Source: Campylobacteraceae bacterium
GTDB taxonomy: Bacteria > Campylobacterota > Campylobacteria > Campylobacterales > Sulfurospirillaceae
Length of the DNA stretch: 64,000 bases
Direction of reading: 5' to 3'
Assembly (NCBI GenBank): GCA_027050775.1
Contig: JALUBH010000020.1
Coordinates: 124,001 to 188,000 of the forward strand
The notes under the pieces are model-generated. The model ran no database searches, had not been told where the DNA came from, and saw only the letters and a program-made list of their open reading frames with translations. Position 1 is the stretch's first letter. Each line of letters begins with the position of its first letter. This document shows positions 38,352-47,432 of this stretch, one piece after another. The translations under genes and the position numbers were made by a program.

Positions 38352-39443
38352 TTGACAAATTCACTTATCATTATCGGCAAAGAACTTGTATATAACGAGC
38401 CGTATATGTCATACGCGAAGGAAGAGCTGAAAAAATATATAGAGTATTTTGACAATCAAGAAATTTTAAATAAAAACGACAGTGATTTTTTTATAAAATT
38501 AGAAGATTTAATCAACAAGTTTGACCAAACTGTTATACTTTGTGCTAAACACTCTTTTACATTTGTCAACAAAATTATCTCAACCATCAGCGATGATAGA
38601 CTTGAATTAAAAGATGATATGTTAATACCGTCAAAAACTGTTGTATATTCTAAAAATTCATATTTGATAAAAAAAGATGAAAAAATCATAAATGTTCTGT
38701 GTGCAAAGGAGAATGACAAACTTCCTGATATTTTAGTCAAAGACAATCTAAGTCACAGAAGTTTCACGATTATAAATATAGATATAGATTCCGTTAAACT
38801 ATTGATAGAGCCTATATGCTCCACTTATGAGATAAAGATTGACGCCACGCCTCTCATAGATGGCTGGATAAAGATAAATGCTTCAAGTTACAAATATGGC
38901 AACCTTGATAATTTTATTAAGGCTCTGAAAAATTTGTTTAGCGATAAGTTTATAGATAACTCTGATATAGTAGAACACATAGTCAAAAGATTAGAGGTGA
39001 GTGGTAAAAAAATTACTGCAGTTGAAAGTTGCACAGGTGGGCTTATCTGCTCTATGATTACAAAGATTTCCGGCTCTTCTGCTATATTTGACGGGGGCAT
39101 AGTTAGCTACGCCAATCACATAAAAAAATCTTGGATAGGAGTGAGCAAAGATACACTTGAAAGATGGGGTGCGGTGAGTGAAAACTGTGTCAAAGAGATG
39201 CTAGATGGCATAATCTTGGCTAGTGGGGCGGATTTTGCCCTAGCAACAAGTGGTATCGCCGGACCAACAGGTAGCAGTGATGGAAAACCCGTAGGAACAG
39301 TTTTTGTCGGAGTAAAATGCAAAAATCAAGATGCAAAAATCAAAAGATTGCTTCTTCAAGGAGACAGACACTACATAGAAACTCAAAGCGCGTATCATGC
39401 CTTTAAATTACTCTTAGAAGAGAATAAAAAAATATTTTTTTAG
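38352..39443 (+). CDS. cinA: CinA-like nicotinamide-nucleotide amidase
   Basis: 363 residues. C-terminal amidase domain (about 205-363) is clear: AVESCTGGLICSMIT, FDGGIVSYAN, TSGIAGPTG with GKPVGTVFVG. The N-terminal half should be a MoCF/COG1058 domain but is highly divergent (SLIIIGKELVYNEPY in place of the GDELLxG start), and may be degenerate. TTG start behind AGGAG. It deamidates NMN in pyridine-nucleotide salvage. TATAAT lies about 60 bp upstream. Confidence 0.85.
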   Translation: MTNSLIIIGKELVYNEPYMSYAKEELKKYIEYFDNQEILNKNDSDFFIKLEDLINKFDQTVILCAKHSFTFVNKIISTISDDRLELKDDMLIPSKTVVYSKNSYLIKKDEKIINVLCAKENDKLPDILVKDNLSHRSFTIINIDIDSVKLLIEPICSTYEIKIDATPLIDGWIKINASSYKYGNLDNFIKALKNLFSDKFIDNSDIVEHIVKRLEVSGKKITAVESCTGGLICSMITKISGSSAIFDGGIVSYANHIKKSWIGVSKDTLERWGAVSENCVKEMLDGIILASGADFALATSGIAGPTGSSDGKPVGTVFVGVKCKNQDAKIKRLLLQGDRHYIETQSAYHAFKLLLEENKKIFF

Positions 39444-39471
39444 GGAAATCTCAATTTTTACAAAAAATCTC

Positions 39472-39500
39472 TTGACAAATATATGATTTTTCTCTATAAT
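39472..39500 (+). promoter_or_regulatory. Consensus sigma-70 promoter of the tRNA operon
   Basis: TTGACA (39472-39477) and TATAAT (39495-39500) with exactly 17 bp between, a perfect match that is unusual in this AT-rich phylum, where -35 boxes are normally weak. The start point would be about 50 bp before tRNA-Lys. Confidence 0.85.
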
Positions 39501-39555
39501 TTCAACCTCATTACAAAGGTGATGTCTTTGGGTGAATATAGTTTATTGTTTATTT

Positions 39556-39631
39556 GACTCGTTAGCTCAGTCGGTAGAGCATCTCCCTTTTAAGGAGGTG
39601 GCCGTTGGTTCGAATCCAACACGGGTCACCA
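39556..39631 (+). tRNA. tRNA-Lys (TTT), copy 1
   Basis: 76 nt with encoded CCA. Cloverleaf: acceptor GACTCGT/ACGGGTC, anticodon loop CTTTTAA with TTT, T-loop GGTTCGAATCC. First gene of a six-tRNA cluster. Confidence 0.97.
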
Positions 39632-39641
39632 TTTATTTTGC

Positions 39642-39717
39642 GACCCCATCGTCTAGTGGTCCAGGACCCCGCCCTTTCACGGCGGTAACAGGGGTTCAAA
39701 TCCCCTTGGGGTCGCCA
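39642..39717 (+). tRNA. tRNA-Glu (TTC)
   Basis: 76 nt with CCA. Acceptor GACCCCA/TGGGGTC, anticodon loop CTTTCAC with TTC, T-loop GGTTCAAATCC. 10 bp after tRNA-Lys. Confidence 0.97.
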
Positions 39718-39760
39718 TCTTACACTTTGAAAAGTGCCTGGACATATTTTATTGTTAATT

Positions 39761-39836
39761 GGTCGTTTAGCTCAGTTGGTAGAGCGCCACCCTTACAAGG
39801 TGGATGTCAGAAGTTCGAGTCTTCTAACGACCACCA
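39761..39836 (+). tRNA. tRNA-Val (TAC)
   Basis: 76 nt with CCA. Acceptor GGTCGTT/AACGACC, anticodon loop CTTACAA with TAC, T-loop AGTTCGAGTC. Confidence 0.97.
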
Positions 39837-39881
39837 TTTTAGTGACATTGTATTTAAACTTTTTAGATACATACAAAGGTT

Positions 39882-39958
39882 GCGGCGGTAGTTTAGTTGG
39901 TTAGAATATCGGCCTGTCACGCCGAGGGTCGCGAGTTCGAGTCTCGTCCGCCGCGCCA
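39882..39958 (+). tRNA. tRNA-Asp (GTC)
   Basis: 77 nt with CCA. Acceptor GCGGCGG/CCGCCGC, anticodon loop CTGTCAC with GTC, T-loop AGTTCGAGTC. Confidence 0.97.
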
Positions 39959-40042
39959 TTTTTATTTTTATTCTCTTCTTAATTAAAGTTTATAAATTAG
40001 ATTATCAAGACATAGAAAATATAAAAAATTTATCATATTTGT

Positions 40043-40118
40043 GACTCGTTAGCTCAGTCGGTAGAGCATCTCCCTTTTAAGGAGGTGGCCGTTGGTTCGA
40101 ATCCAACACGGGTCACCA
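40043..40118 (+). tRNA. tRNA-Lys (TTT), copy 2
   Basis: Identical in all 76 positions to the copy at 39556-39631; together with the following tRNA-Glu it is a duplicated Lys-Glu pair. Confidence 0.97.
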
Positions 40119-40131
40119 TTTATTTTTTTGC

Positions 40132-40207
40132 GACCCCATCGTCTAGTGGTCAAGGACCCCGCCCTCTCAAGGCGGTAACAGGGGTTCAAATCCCCTTGGG
40201 GTCGCCA
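40132..40207 (+). tRNA. tRNA-Glu (CTC)
   Basis: 76 nt with CCA, near-copy of the tRNA-Glu at 39642 but with three changes: a D-loop C to A, anticodon first base T to C (anticodon CTC, reading GAG) and loop position 38 C to A. It would be a dedicated GAG-decoding isoacceptor. Confidence 0.92.
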
Positions 40208-40651
40208 TTAAATTCTATTTGTTCTCTCTTTCAACCCCTCGTTTTCATATATATCTATCTCTGTTGCATATCCGGGATTTGATTTTTTCAATTCTCTATC
40301 CATATATGCTATCAGTTTTGCATCTGCATTTTTGTGACTTGCTACAAGTAAAACAAAATTTAAGTAGGTTTTTATATCTTTTGGCAATTTATATTTGATT
40401 TTTGGGGGGAAAAGTAGATCTTTTTTAACCACATCTACAGCCTTTTTCAAATCATCACAAGATGTATTTTTTTTAGCTGCGATTTCAGTCATATCCTTTA
40501 TAGTTACTCTTATTTTTTTAGCTGTTTTTTTTCTAGATTTTTTTACAACTACAACTTCTTTTTTACTGTTTTTAACTATTAAGACAAGAACTATAAAAAT
40601 TATGGCAACTATCGCGATTACTATGGAAATCAGTATGTATTTTTCATTCAT
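40208..40651 (-). CDS. Membrane-anchored hypothetical protein
   Basis: 147 residues: N-terminal membrane helix (about 6-27), a basic linker rich in Lys/Arg (RKKTAKKIR) and a helical C-terminal domain (about 50-147). Its stop codon lies immediately next to the end of the convergent tRNA-Glu gene (base 40208 against 40207), so the transcripts run into each other. No family recognised. Confidence 0.7.
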   Translation of the reverse strand: MNEKYILISIVIAIVAIIFIVLVLIVKNSKKEVVVVKKSRKKTAKKIRVTIKDMTEIAAKKNTSCDDLKKAVDVVKKDLLFPPKIKYKLPKDIKTYLNFVLLVASHKNADAKLIAYMDRELKKSNPGYATEIDIYENEGLKERTNRI

Positions 40652-40690
40652 GTTATATTATAACAAAAACTTTTAGGTATTTCACTTAGA

Positions 40691-40736
40691 AACTAACCCT
40701 GCACACAATGTTATAGCACTATGAACAGGATTAGTT
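40691..40736 (-). terminator. Hairpin between ccsBA and the upstream hypothetical gene
   Basis: AACTAACCCTG (40691-40701) pairs with CAGGATTAGTT (40726-40736), one wobble, 24-nt loop. It lies past the ccsBA stop in the leftward direction and is followed there by TTTCTAAG; probably a weak terminator. Confidence 0.4.
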
Positions 40737-40755
40737 GTAAGCTTTTATCGTGACA

Positions 40756-43700
40756 TTAAAGTCTTTTCTCCATTTTTCTGTTTCTAAATGCCAATGCTAT
40801 AACTATAAAAACTATAGCAACTGTATAGTAAACAAATGTCGGAATTGGAACAGGATCGCCCGTGGCATAAGAGTGCATACCTGAAAGATAATAATTAACA
40901 CCAAAATATGTCATTATGATCGAAGAGTATGCCAATGTTGATGCAACGGCAAAAGAGAATGGTGAGCTCAACTTTTGTATAAATCTAAAATGCACTATAG
41001 CTGCAAAAATCAAAATAGAAACAAGAGCCCAAGTCTCTTTTGGATCCCAGCTCCAGTATCTTCCCCAACTTTCATTTGCCCAAACTGCACCCAAAAAGTT
41101 TCCCATCGTAAGCAGACTAAGACCTAAAATCATAGCCATTTCGTTGATTCTTGTAGCTTCAATTATGCTTCTATCTAACTCTTTGGCTCTCCTTGTAGTA
41201 GAGCCTGGTTTTCTGACGATAAAGAGTAGCAATGTAAAGAATCCCAACAAGGTACAGAGTCCCAAAAATCCATAACTAGCCGTAATAACCGAAACATGAA
41301 TATTGAGCCAATATGAATTGAGAACAGGTACTAGTGTTGTCATTTGTGGATCCATCCAACTTAAGTGTGCAACAAATAGCGTAACACCTGCTAGTATAGA
41401 TGTCAAAGATAGTGCTATGATAGCTTGTCGTGAAAAAATCAAACCGGAAAGCATTATGGCCCATGCTATATATATCATCGACTCATAACCGTCACTCCAA
41501 GGTGCATGCTGAGCTATAAACCATCTCATACCCAAACCTCCGGTATGAACTGCAAAAGCTACTACATTTATCCAAAAAATTATCTTCGTTATCCATCTGA
41601 TATTTAATGATGGTTTTGCCATCTTTGCAAATATAAATAGTAACAAAATCAAACCACTTAGCAGATAAACGGGCATCAATCTTTGAAAAATTTTTGCCTT
41701 ATTGAAGAATATCTCAGCCTTAACTCTACTTGGACTAGGAATGATCGAAGAACCGTATTGCTCTTGATATTTTTTTATAGCATCTATCGCAACATCAGCC
41801 TTACTCCAATTTCCTGTAGTTAATCCTACTTGTATTCCATTAAAATATTTGGCAAGAATTTTTCTAATTTCTTCGACTTCATTTCTCGGAAATGTTCTTA
41901 TTGCCTGCTCAAGACCATACCATTTATGAGTCGGATCATTTGCTTTTGGTATCATTTTGAAGATTTCACCGGTATATACCATATAACAAATATTTACTCT
42001 TTCATCTACTTTCAAGATATCTTTGTCAAATTTATTTCTAGCTGATGGTTTCTTTCTGCTTGCAGCCTCAGCATATTTGGTTAGTTTATAGCCGGAACTT
42101 GTCTTGCTTGTAGTAAAAAACTGATTGAAACTTGCATAGTTTTCGTTTGGCTTCATACCTATAATTTTTTTGATCGTAGGATGATATACTTTTATAATCT
42201 TTTGAGTTTGCCACGCCTTTGGAGATGCCATCATGCCAAGTGTTACTTGATTTGGCGTTAGTCCCTTATAACTTGAGCCTCTATAGACTTTGTTTAAGAA
42301 ATTTTCAGAAACAGTATCAATCGGCATAATCCTACCATCTGCGCTTTGAACTAGAATTGTACCAAACTTCTCTGCACTTGCTTTATCATACTTTTTAAGA
42401 AAATTAAATGTACCATCTGCATTGACAGAAGTAGTCTGCAATAGACTAAATGCCAAGAAAAATGCTAAAAGAATTGATTTGGTTTTGTTCATATCCCTTT
42501 GCACCATATGAGCCAATTTTCTGAATCTACTTTTAGGGTTCAGTAAATTTAAAAATAGACCTAATCCGAGTAGAAAATACCCAAGATATGTAGGCCATTT
42601 TCCAGGATCTTTATTTACTGAGAGTATCGTTCCCAATCCATCTCTGTCATAAGATGATTGAAAAAATCTATAACCTCTATAACTTAGCACATGATTCATA
42701 TAAATCCTAAATGGCATTTTTACACCTTTTGCTTTGTCTATTACTTCTACTTCGCTTGCATAAGACATTGGGGACATGGAACCTGGATATCTATCTAGTT
42801 GAAACTCGATGAGCTTAATCGCAAATGGTAATTTTACTATCTTACTTCCCCATTCAAACATAAAAGGAGTTCCCACGATAATAGCTTTTTTTGTAAATCC
42901 TTTTGTGCCTTTACCCATACCAAACATAGCTATCTCTTTTGTTTTTCCCCTATATTTTACATCAACTATAAGAGCTGAGAGTTTCATACCTTTTCTACCC
43001 TTAAACAGAGGATTTGTCTCAGTAACAATTTTCTCTTTTGCACTCAACAACATCTGCCTTGGAGCTATATTTACTTTTCCTATCGTATATAGTCTTCCCG
43101 TGGTAAGCTCGTACTCTTTATTAGCTTCAAACTTACCTCTTTTGTTAGCAACCATCTTAAACCAGCTAATCGGCTTTTGTGAAGTCAAATAGAACTTTTT
43201 ATTTTTAGTTTTTATTTCAATAATATTTTTATTTGTAGGACCGACAGGAGTATCTAGGGCAATTACATTGTTTCCTGCTATATAAAATTTACCTTCCTTT
43301 AGAGTAATATTTTCAGGGCTACCATTTATGCTAACTAACATAGTTATAGCAGGTTTACCATTTGGCACTTTTACAAGTTTGGTTACTGCATTTGGAACAA
43401 AATCTTTATATTTTATATCTGCAACATTTCCAGCAACATTTAACTTTATGTTAAATTTGTTGTTACCCACACTTGAGATGAGTTTTTTAAGGCTGACTTG
43501 ATACATTTTTCCATTTTTAAGAGCACTAACACTCACATAAGAATCACTAGAAATCATCCTATTTGCAGTATTACCGTTTCTTATATGTAAAATACCCTCA
43601 TAACCCATATATCTAGTTACGCCTGAACCTATTAAAATGAAGATAAAACCTAGGTGAAACACAAAAGCAGGAAGTTTGCTTTTTTTATACATTTTGTATT

Positions 43701-43899
43701 TGTAAATATTATAGATCAATAAAATTCCCAAAGCAATCTGAATCGCTTCAAACCACCAAGAAGTATATACTACAGCCCAAGCGGCTTCAGTACCAAAGTC
43801 ATTTTCTATAAATGTTGCAACACCACTAGCAATCGCAAATAAAAAAAGTAGAAGAATTACCATTTTCATAGAAAGCAGTGTTTTAAAAAGTTTACGCAT
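40756..43899 (-). CDS. ccsBA: Fused cytochrome c biogenesis protein CcsBA
   Basis: 1047 residues, System II haem delivery and ligation to apocytochrome c. The N-terminal half is ResB/CcsB-like (four helices, large periplasmic loop about 110-430); the C-terminal half is CcsA-like with the haem-binding WWD motif ANESWGRYWSWDPKETWAL (about 945) and conserved His residues in adjacent helices. The single-chain fusion is characteristic of Campylobacterota and Helicobacter. GGGGATTTT precedes the ATG. Confidence 0.95.
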   Translation of the reverse strand: MRKLFKTLLSMKMVILLLFLFAIASGVATFIENDFGTEAAWAVVYTSWWFEAIQIALGILLIYNIYKYKMYKKSKLPAFVFHLGFIFILIGSGVTRYMGYEGILHIRNGNTANRMISSDSYVSVSALKNGKMYQVSLKKLISSVGNNKFNIKLNVAGNVADIKYKDFVPNAVTKLVKVPNGKPAITMLVSINGSPENITLKEGKFYIAGNNVIALDTPVGPTNKNIIEIKTKNKKFYLTSQKPISWFKMVANKRGKFEANKEYELTTGRLYTIGKVNIAPRQMLLSAKEKIVTETNPLFKGRKGMKLSALIVDVKYRGKTKEIAMFGMGKGTKGFTKKAIIVGTPFMFEWGSKIVKLPFAIKLIEFQLDRYPGSMSPMSYASEVEVIDKAKGVKMPFRIYMNHVLSYRGYRFFQSSYDRDGLGTILSVNKDPGKWPTYLGYFLLGLGLFLNLLNPKSRFRKLAHMVQRDMNKTKSILLAFFLAFSLLQTTSVNADGTFNFLKKYDKASAEKFGTILVQSADGRIMPIDTVSENFLNKVYRGSSYKGLTPNQVTLGMMASPKAWQTQKIIKVYHPTIKKIIGMKPNENYASFNQFFTTSKTSSGYKLTKYAEAASRKKPSARNKFDKDILKVDERVNICYMVYTGEIFKMIPKANDPTHKWYGLEQAIRTFPRNEVEEIRKILAKYFNGIQVGLTTGNWSKADVAIDAIKKYQEQYGSSIIPSPSRVKAEIFFNKAKIFQRLMPVYLLSGLILLLFIFAKMAKPSLNIRWITKIIFWINVVAFAVHTGGLGMRWFIAQHAPWSDGYESMIYIAWAIMLSGLIFSRQAIIALSLTSILAGVTLFVAHLSWMDPQMTTLVPVLNSYWLNIHVSVITASYGFLGLCTLLGFFTLLLFIVRKPGSTTRRAKELDRSIIEATRINEMAMILGLSLLTMGNFLGAVWANESWGRYWSWDPKETWALVSILIFAAIVHFRFIQKLSSPFSFAVASTLAYSSIIMTYFGVNYYLSGMHSYATGDPVPIPTFVYYTVAIVFIVIALAFRNRKMEKRL

Positions 43900-43993
43900 A
43901 AAATCCCCTGTAGTTTAAAATATAGGGGATTTTAGCAAATGAAAGTAAATATTAAATTAATAATTTCACTTAAAAATCAATAGTTCAAATCAA

Positions 43994-44689
43994 CTATCCA
44001 CCGAGATACTTTTGCCTTATAGTATCATCGCCAATCAAGTCTTTTGCATCTCCGCTCATTGCTATTTCACCATTTTCAAGAACATAAGCTCGATCAGAAA
44101 TATTTAGTGCAGCGTAAGCATTTTGCTCAACCAAAAGTATAGTGATACCCTCTTCTCTTAGTCTCGTTATAGTCTCAAACACTTCTCCCACTATCTTTGG
44201 AGCAAGTCCAAGACTTGGCTCATCTAGCATTAAAAGTTTTGGCTCGCTCATCAAAGCTCTAGCGATTGCAAGCATTTGTTGCTCACCACCACTTAGAGTT
44301 CCTGCCATTTGTGCTTTTTTCTGTTCAATTCTTGGAAACATCTTATACATCTCATCTTTTAAATGTTCATAGTTTTCATTGTTATTGAAAGCACCCATGC
44401 GAAGATTTTCTTCGACACTAAGGTTTATAAATACTCTTCTTCCCTCAGGAACAAGTGCTAATCCTTTTTGAACTAGAGTATGAGTTTTATGATTTTTAGT
44501 GTCAAATCCACCAAAAACAATCTCGCCTTTTCTTTTTATACTATTTAACAAAGCCTGCAAAGTTGATGTTTTTCCGGCTCCATTTGCGCCTATAAGAGAT
44601 ATAATCTCCGTATCCTTCACATAAAAATCTATGCCTCTTACAGCTGCGATAACCCCATAATATACTTCTAAATTTTTTACTTTAAGCAT
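43994..44689 (-). CDS. livF: Branched-chain amino acid ABC transporter ATPase LivF
   Basis: 231 residues. Walker A GANGAGKTS (about 37-45), signature LSGGEQQMLAIARAL, Walker B LLMLDEPSLGLAP. The frame is open 13 codons upstream, but ATG 44689 has GGGGG 8 nt before it and overlaps the livG stop by 8 bp. Last gene of livKHMGF. Confidence 0.93.
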   Translation of the reverse strand: MLKVKNLEVYYGVIAAVRGIDFYVKDTEIISLIGANGAGKTSTLQALLNSIKRKGEIVFGGFDTKNHKTHTLVQKGLALVPEGRRVFINLSVEENLRMGAFNNNENYEHLKDEMYKMFPRIEQKKAQMAGTLSGGEQQMLAIARALMSEPKLLMLDEPSLGLAPKIVGEVFETITRLREEGITILLVEQNAYAALNISDRAYVLENGEIAMSGDAKDLIGDDTIRQKYLGG

Positions 44690-45449
44690 GTTTAAAATCC
44701 CCCAAATATGCAGCCACAACTTTTTCATCGACTATCGCATCACATGGCCTCCCCTCAAATATCTCTTCACCATAATCAAGCACCAAAACTTTATCACACA
44801 TATTGTTGACAAATTTCATATCGTGCTCTATCAAAAGTATAGTCAGGCCATACTCATCTTTTATATTTTGAATGATTTGGGAAAGATCTGCTGTTTCATT
44901 TGGATTCATGCCGGCTGCCGGTTCATCTAACAATAAAAGTTTTGGATTTGTAGCAAGTGCTCTCGCTATCTCCACTTTTCTTTGATTTCCATAGCTCAAA
45001 GACGCAGCATTTGTTTGCGCATGATCTGCTATGCCGAATCTCTCCAATATATTCATAGCATCACTTTTTAGTTTTTTTTCATATAAAAAATATCTTGGCA
45101 ATCTGAGGATAGATTCTAAATATGTATAATTAGCTTGGTTATGAAATCCTATGAGAACATTGTCTAGTACACTCATACTCTTAAAAAGTCTGATGTTTTG
45201 AAAGGTTCTTGCTATTCCTCTTTGAACTATCATATTTGGTTTTAAGCCGCTTAACTCTTCATGGTTAAAAGCAACTTTTCCTTTTGTTTGTGTATAGTTA
45301 CCTGTTACGATATTAAAAAGTGTAGTTTTTCCTGCTCCGTTTGGACCAATTAGCCCATATATTTCACCCGTTTTAACGCCAAAACTCAAATCATCTATAG
45401 CTTTAACACCGCCAAATTGCATAGTTATATTTTGCAGTTCAAGCACCAT
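44682..45449 (-). CDS. livG: Branched-chain amino acid ABC transporter ATPase LivG
   Basis: 255 residues. Walker A GPNGAGKTT (about 35-43), signature LSYGNQRKVEIARAL (about 150), Walker B LLLLDEPAAGMNP. The extra domain before the signature (about 90-140) is typical of LivG. Shares one base with livM. Confidence 0.94.
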   Translation of the reverse strand: MVLELQNITMQFGGVKAIDDLSFGVKTGEIYGLIGPNGAGKTTLFNIVTGNYTQTKGKVAFNHEELSGLKPNMIVQRGIARTFQNIRLFKSMSVLDNVLIGFHNQANYTYLESILRLPRYFLYEKKLKSDAMNILERFGIADHAQTNAASLSYGNQRKVEIARALATNPKLLLLDEPAAGMNPNETADLSQIIQNIKDEYGLTILLIEHDMKFVNNMCDKVLVLDYGEEIFEGRPCDAIVDEKVVAAYLGDFKHA

Positions 45450-46459
45450 TACTTGCTCCTTCTAAATACATCTACTAACTCTTTGTTGCCAAAAAGTCCT
45501 CTTCTAGCAAAAAGCATAAGCACTATTAGCAAGATGGAAAAGACGACCATTCTCAGTCCCGGGTGAGCTCCTGTATTGTAACCGAATATATCCATATTTT
45601 GATCTAAAAATCTCAACCACTCTGTTCCACCCATCACAAGAACTGCTCCAAGTATAGTTCCGCTCATGGAACCCAAACCTCCGAGCACTATGATGATAAG
45701 TAGCTGGAATGTAAGTAAGAAAGTAAATTGATCAGGCGCTATAGTTGTAAGCATTGAAGCCATAAGTCCGCCACCGACACCCTCAAAAAATGCACTTGTC
45801 ATAAAAGCATAGGTTTTAATCCAAAAAGTATTTATACCCATCGCTATAGCGGCATCTTCATCGTCTCTTACGGCTTTCATGGCTCTGCCATACTTTGAAT
45901 ATATGATATTTAACATTATCACAAATGTTACTATCGTTATGAAACCTGTCCAATATAGATTTGCCTTTTCAGGTATATCATTTAATCCCAATGCTCCGTT
46001 TGTATAAGTTGGTTGATTCATCGCAAAGATTCTAATGATAAAGCCAAACCCAAGAGTAACGATAGCTAGATAATCTCCCCTAACTCTAAAAACAGGTATA
46101 GAGAGTATAAAAGCTAAAATTGATGCCACAACACCACTCATGATCAAAGCCGGCAAAAATGATGTGTGCATAGCTAACACACCTGCAGACGGTGCATCTA
46201 GCGCAAACATATCTATTTTTGTGGCAGCAGGGATTAAAAACAGAGCAGTTACATAAGCACCAATCGCCACAAAGCCATTTGGTTCTAGCGAGAACTGTCC
46301 CGCAACTCCGTTTATCAGGTTATAACTAAGTGCCAAAATCGCAAATATGGCTATATTGTTCAATATACTTACAGCATAAGGATCAAAATGATTTTGAGCA
46401 AACCATACAAAAACTACCGCTACTACTAAAAATGCTATTTTTATCGCTTTCATATTCAT
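45449..46459 (-). CDS. livM: Branched-chain amino acid permease LivM
   Basis: 336 residues, about ten hydrophobic helices; contains the LivM motifs NLINGVAGQFSLEPNGFVAIGA (first part only shown; the GQxSLGHxxF signature is SLEPNGF here) and GLGSMSGTILGAVL. Forms the transmembrane channel with LivH. Confidence 0.92.
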   Translation of the reverse strand: MNMKAIKIAFLVVAVVFVWFAQNHFDPYAVSILNNIAIFAILALSYNLINGVAGQFSLEPNGFVAIGAYVTALFLIPAATKIDMFALDAPSAGVLAMHTSFLPALIMSGVVASILAFILSIPVFRVRGDYLAIVTLGFGFIIRIFAMNQPTYTNGALGLNDIPEKANLYWTGFITIVTFVIMLNIIYSKYGRAMKAVRDDEDAAIAMGINTFWIKTYAFMTSAFFEGVGGGLMASMLTTIAPDQFTFLLTFQLLIIIVLGGLGSMSGTILGAVLVMGGTEWLRFLDQNMDIFGYNTGAHPGLRMVVFSILLIVLMLFARRGLFGNKELVDVFRRSK

Positions 46460-46465
46460 CGCTCC

Positions 46466-47359
46466 TTAAAATCTACTTCGTTCTAGATCTTGTCCCATTA
46501 TACCTGTTGGTTTAAACAGTAGAACTAAAATCAAGAAAACAAATGCAAATGCATCCTTATAACCGCCAAGTTCCGGCATAAAAGCCACAACAACTATCTC
46601 GGTAAAGCCAAGTATAAAACCACCCAAAACTGCGCCTGTAACGCTACCGATTCCACCCAAAACTGCTGCAGCAAAAGCTTTTAGTCCAACTATAACACCC
46701 ATAAGTGGATCAATAGAGGGATAACTGATGGCGTAAAATATACCACCAATCGCAGCCAAGCCTGAGCCCATAGCAAAAACGAGCATTATGATAAAATCTG
46801 CATTTATACCCATAAGCTTAACTGTTGGTATATCAAACGCAAGCGAGCGAATAGCCATGCCGTATTTTGTCTTATTTAGTATCCATAGCATAATAAAAAG
46901 TAGTATTAAAGTAACTACAGGAATTATAATAACCGTCATCGGTATCACAATACCATGAAAATGTATGATTTTTGTTAAATAATTTGGTGCAGAAAAAGCT
47001 TTAGGCACTCCACCAAACAGAACATTGAAAAGATTTTCCAAAAAGAAACTGATACCTATAGCAGTAATCAAAAGTGAAATTTTTGGTGCATTTCTCAAAG
47101 GTTTGTAGGCGATTTTGTCTGTTAAAATACCTGTTACCATAGCAGCGATTATCGCTAATATAACAGCTAATCCAAAAGGAATGCCTGAAGCGTGTGCAAA
47201 ATAAGCAGCAAAAGCTCCGACCATCATAATATCGCCGTGAGCAAAGTTTATAAGCCTTAGTACCCCATATACTAAGGTATATCCGATAGCAATCAATGCA
47301 TACATGGAACCAAGGCTGATACCATTGATCATTTGTTGCATAAAAGTTGTAATATCCAT
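46466..47359 (-). CDS. livH: Branched-chain amino acid permease LivH
   Basis: 297 residues, eight to nine helices; GISLGSMYALIAIGYTLVYG at the N-terminus and LGGIGSVTGAVLGGFILG near 235 match LivH. Six bp before livM. Confidence 0.93.
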   Translation of the reverse strand: MDITTFMQQMINGISLGSMYALIAIGYTLVYGVLRLINFAHGDIMMVGAFAAYFAHASGIPFGLAVILAIIAAMVTGILTDKIAYKPLRNAPKISLLITAIGISFFLENLFNVLFGGVPKAFSAPNYLTKIIHFHGIVIPMTVIIIPVVTLILLFIMLWILNKTKYGMAIRSLAFDIPTVKLMGINADFIIMLVFAMGSGLAAIGGIFYAISYPSIDPLMGVIVGLKAFAAAVLGGIGSVTGAVLGGFILGFTEIVVVAFMPELGGYKDAFAFVFLILVLLFKPTGIMGQDLERSRF

Positions 47360-47432
47360 TTAGGAAGCCCCTATATATTTTTTTGAAGAATTTGAAGTTA
47401 GATAGAGGGAAACCCTCTATCTAATAGTATAA

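Noticed and set aside
39532-39891. Open reading frame of 119 codons across the tRNA genes
   Set aside because: It runs through tRNA-Lys, tRNA-Glu and tRNA-Val on the same strand; frames over tRNAs are accidental.
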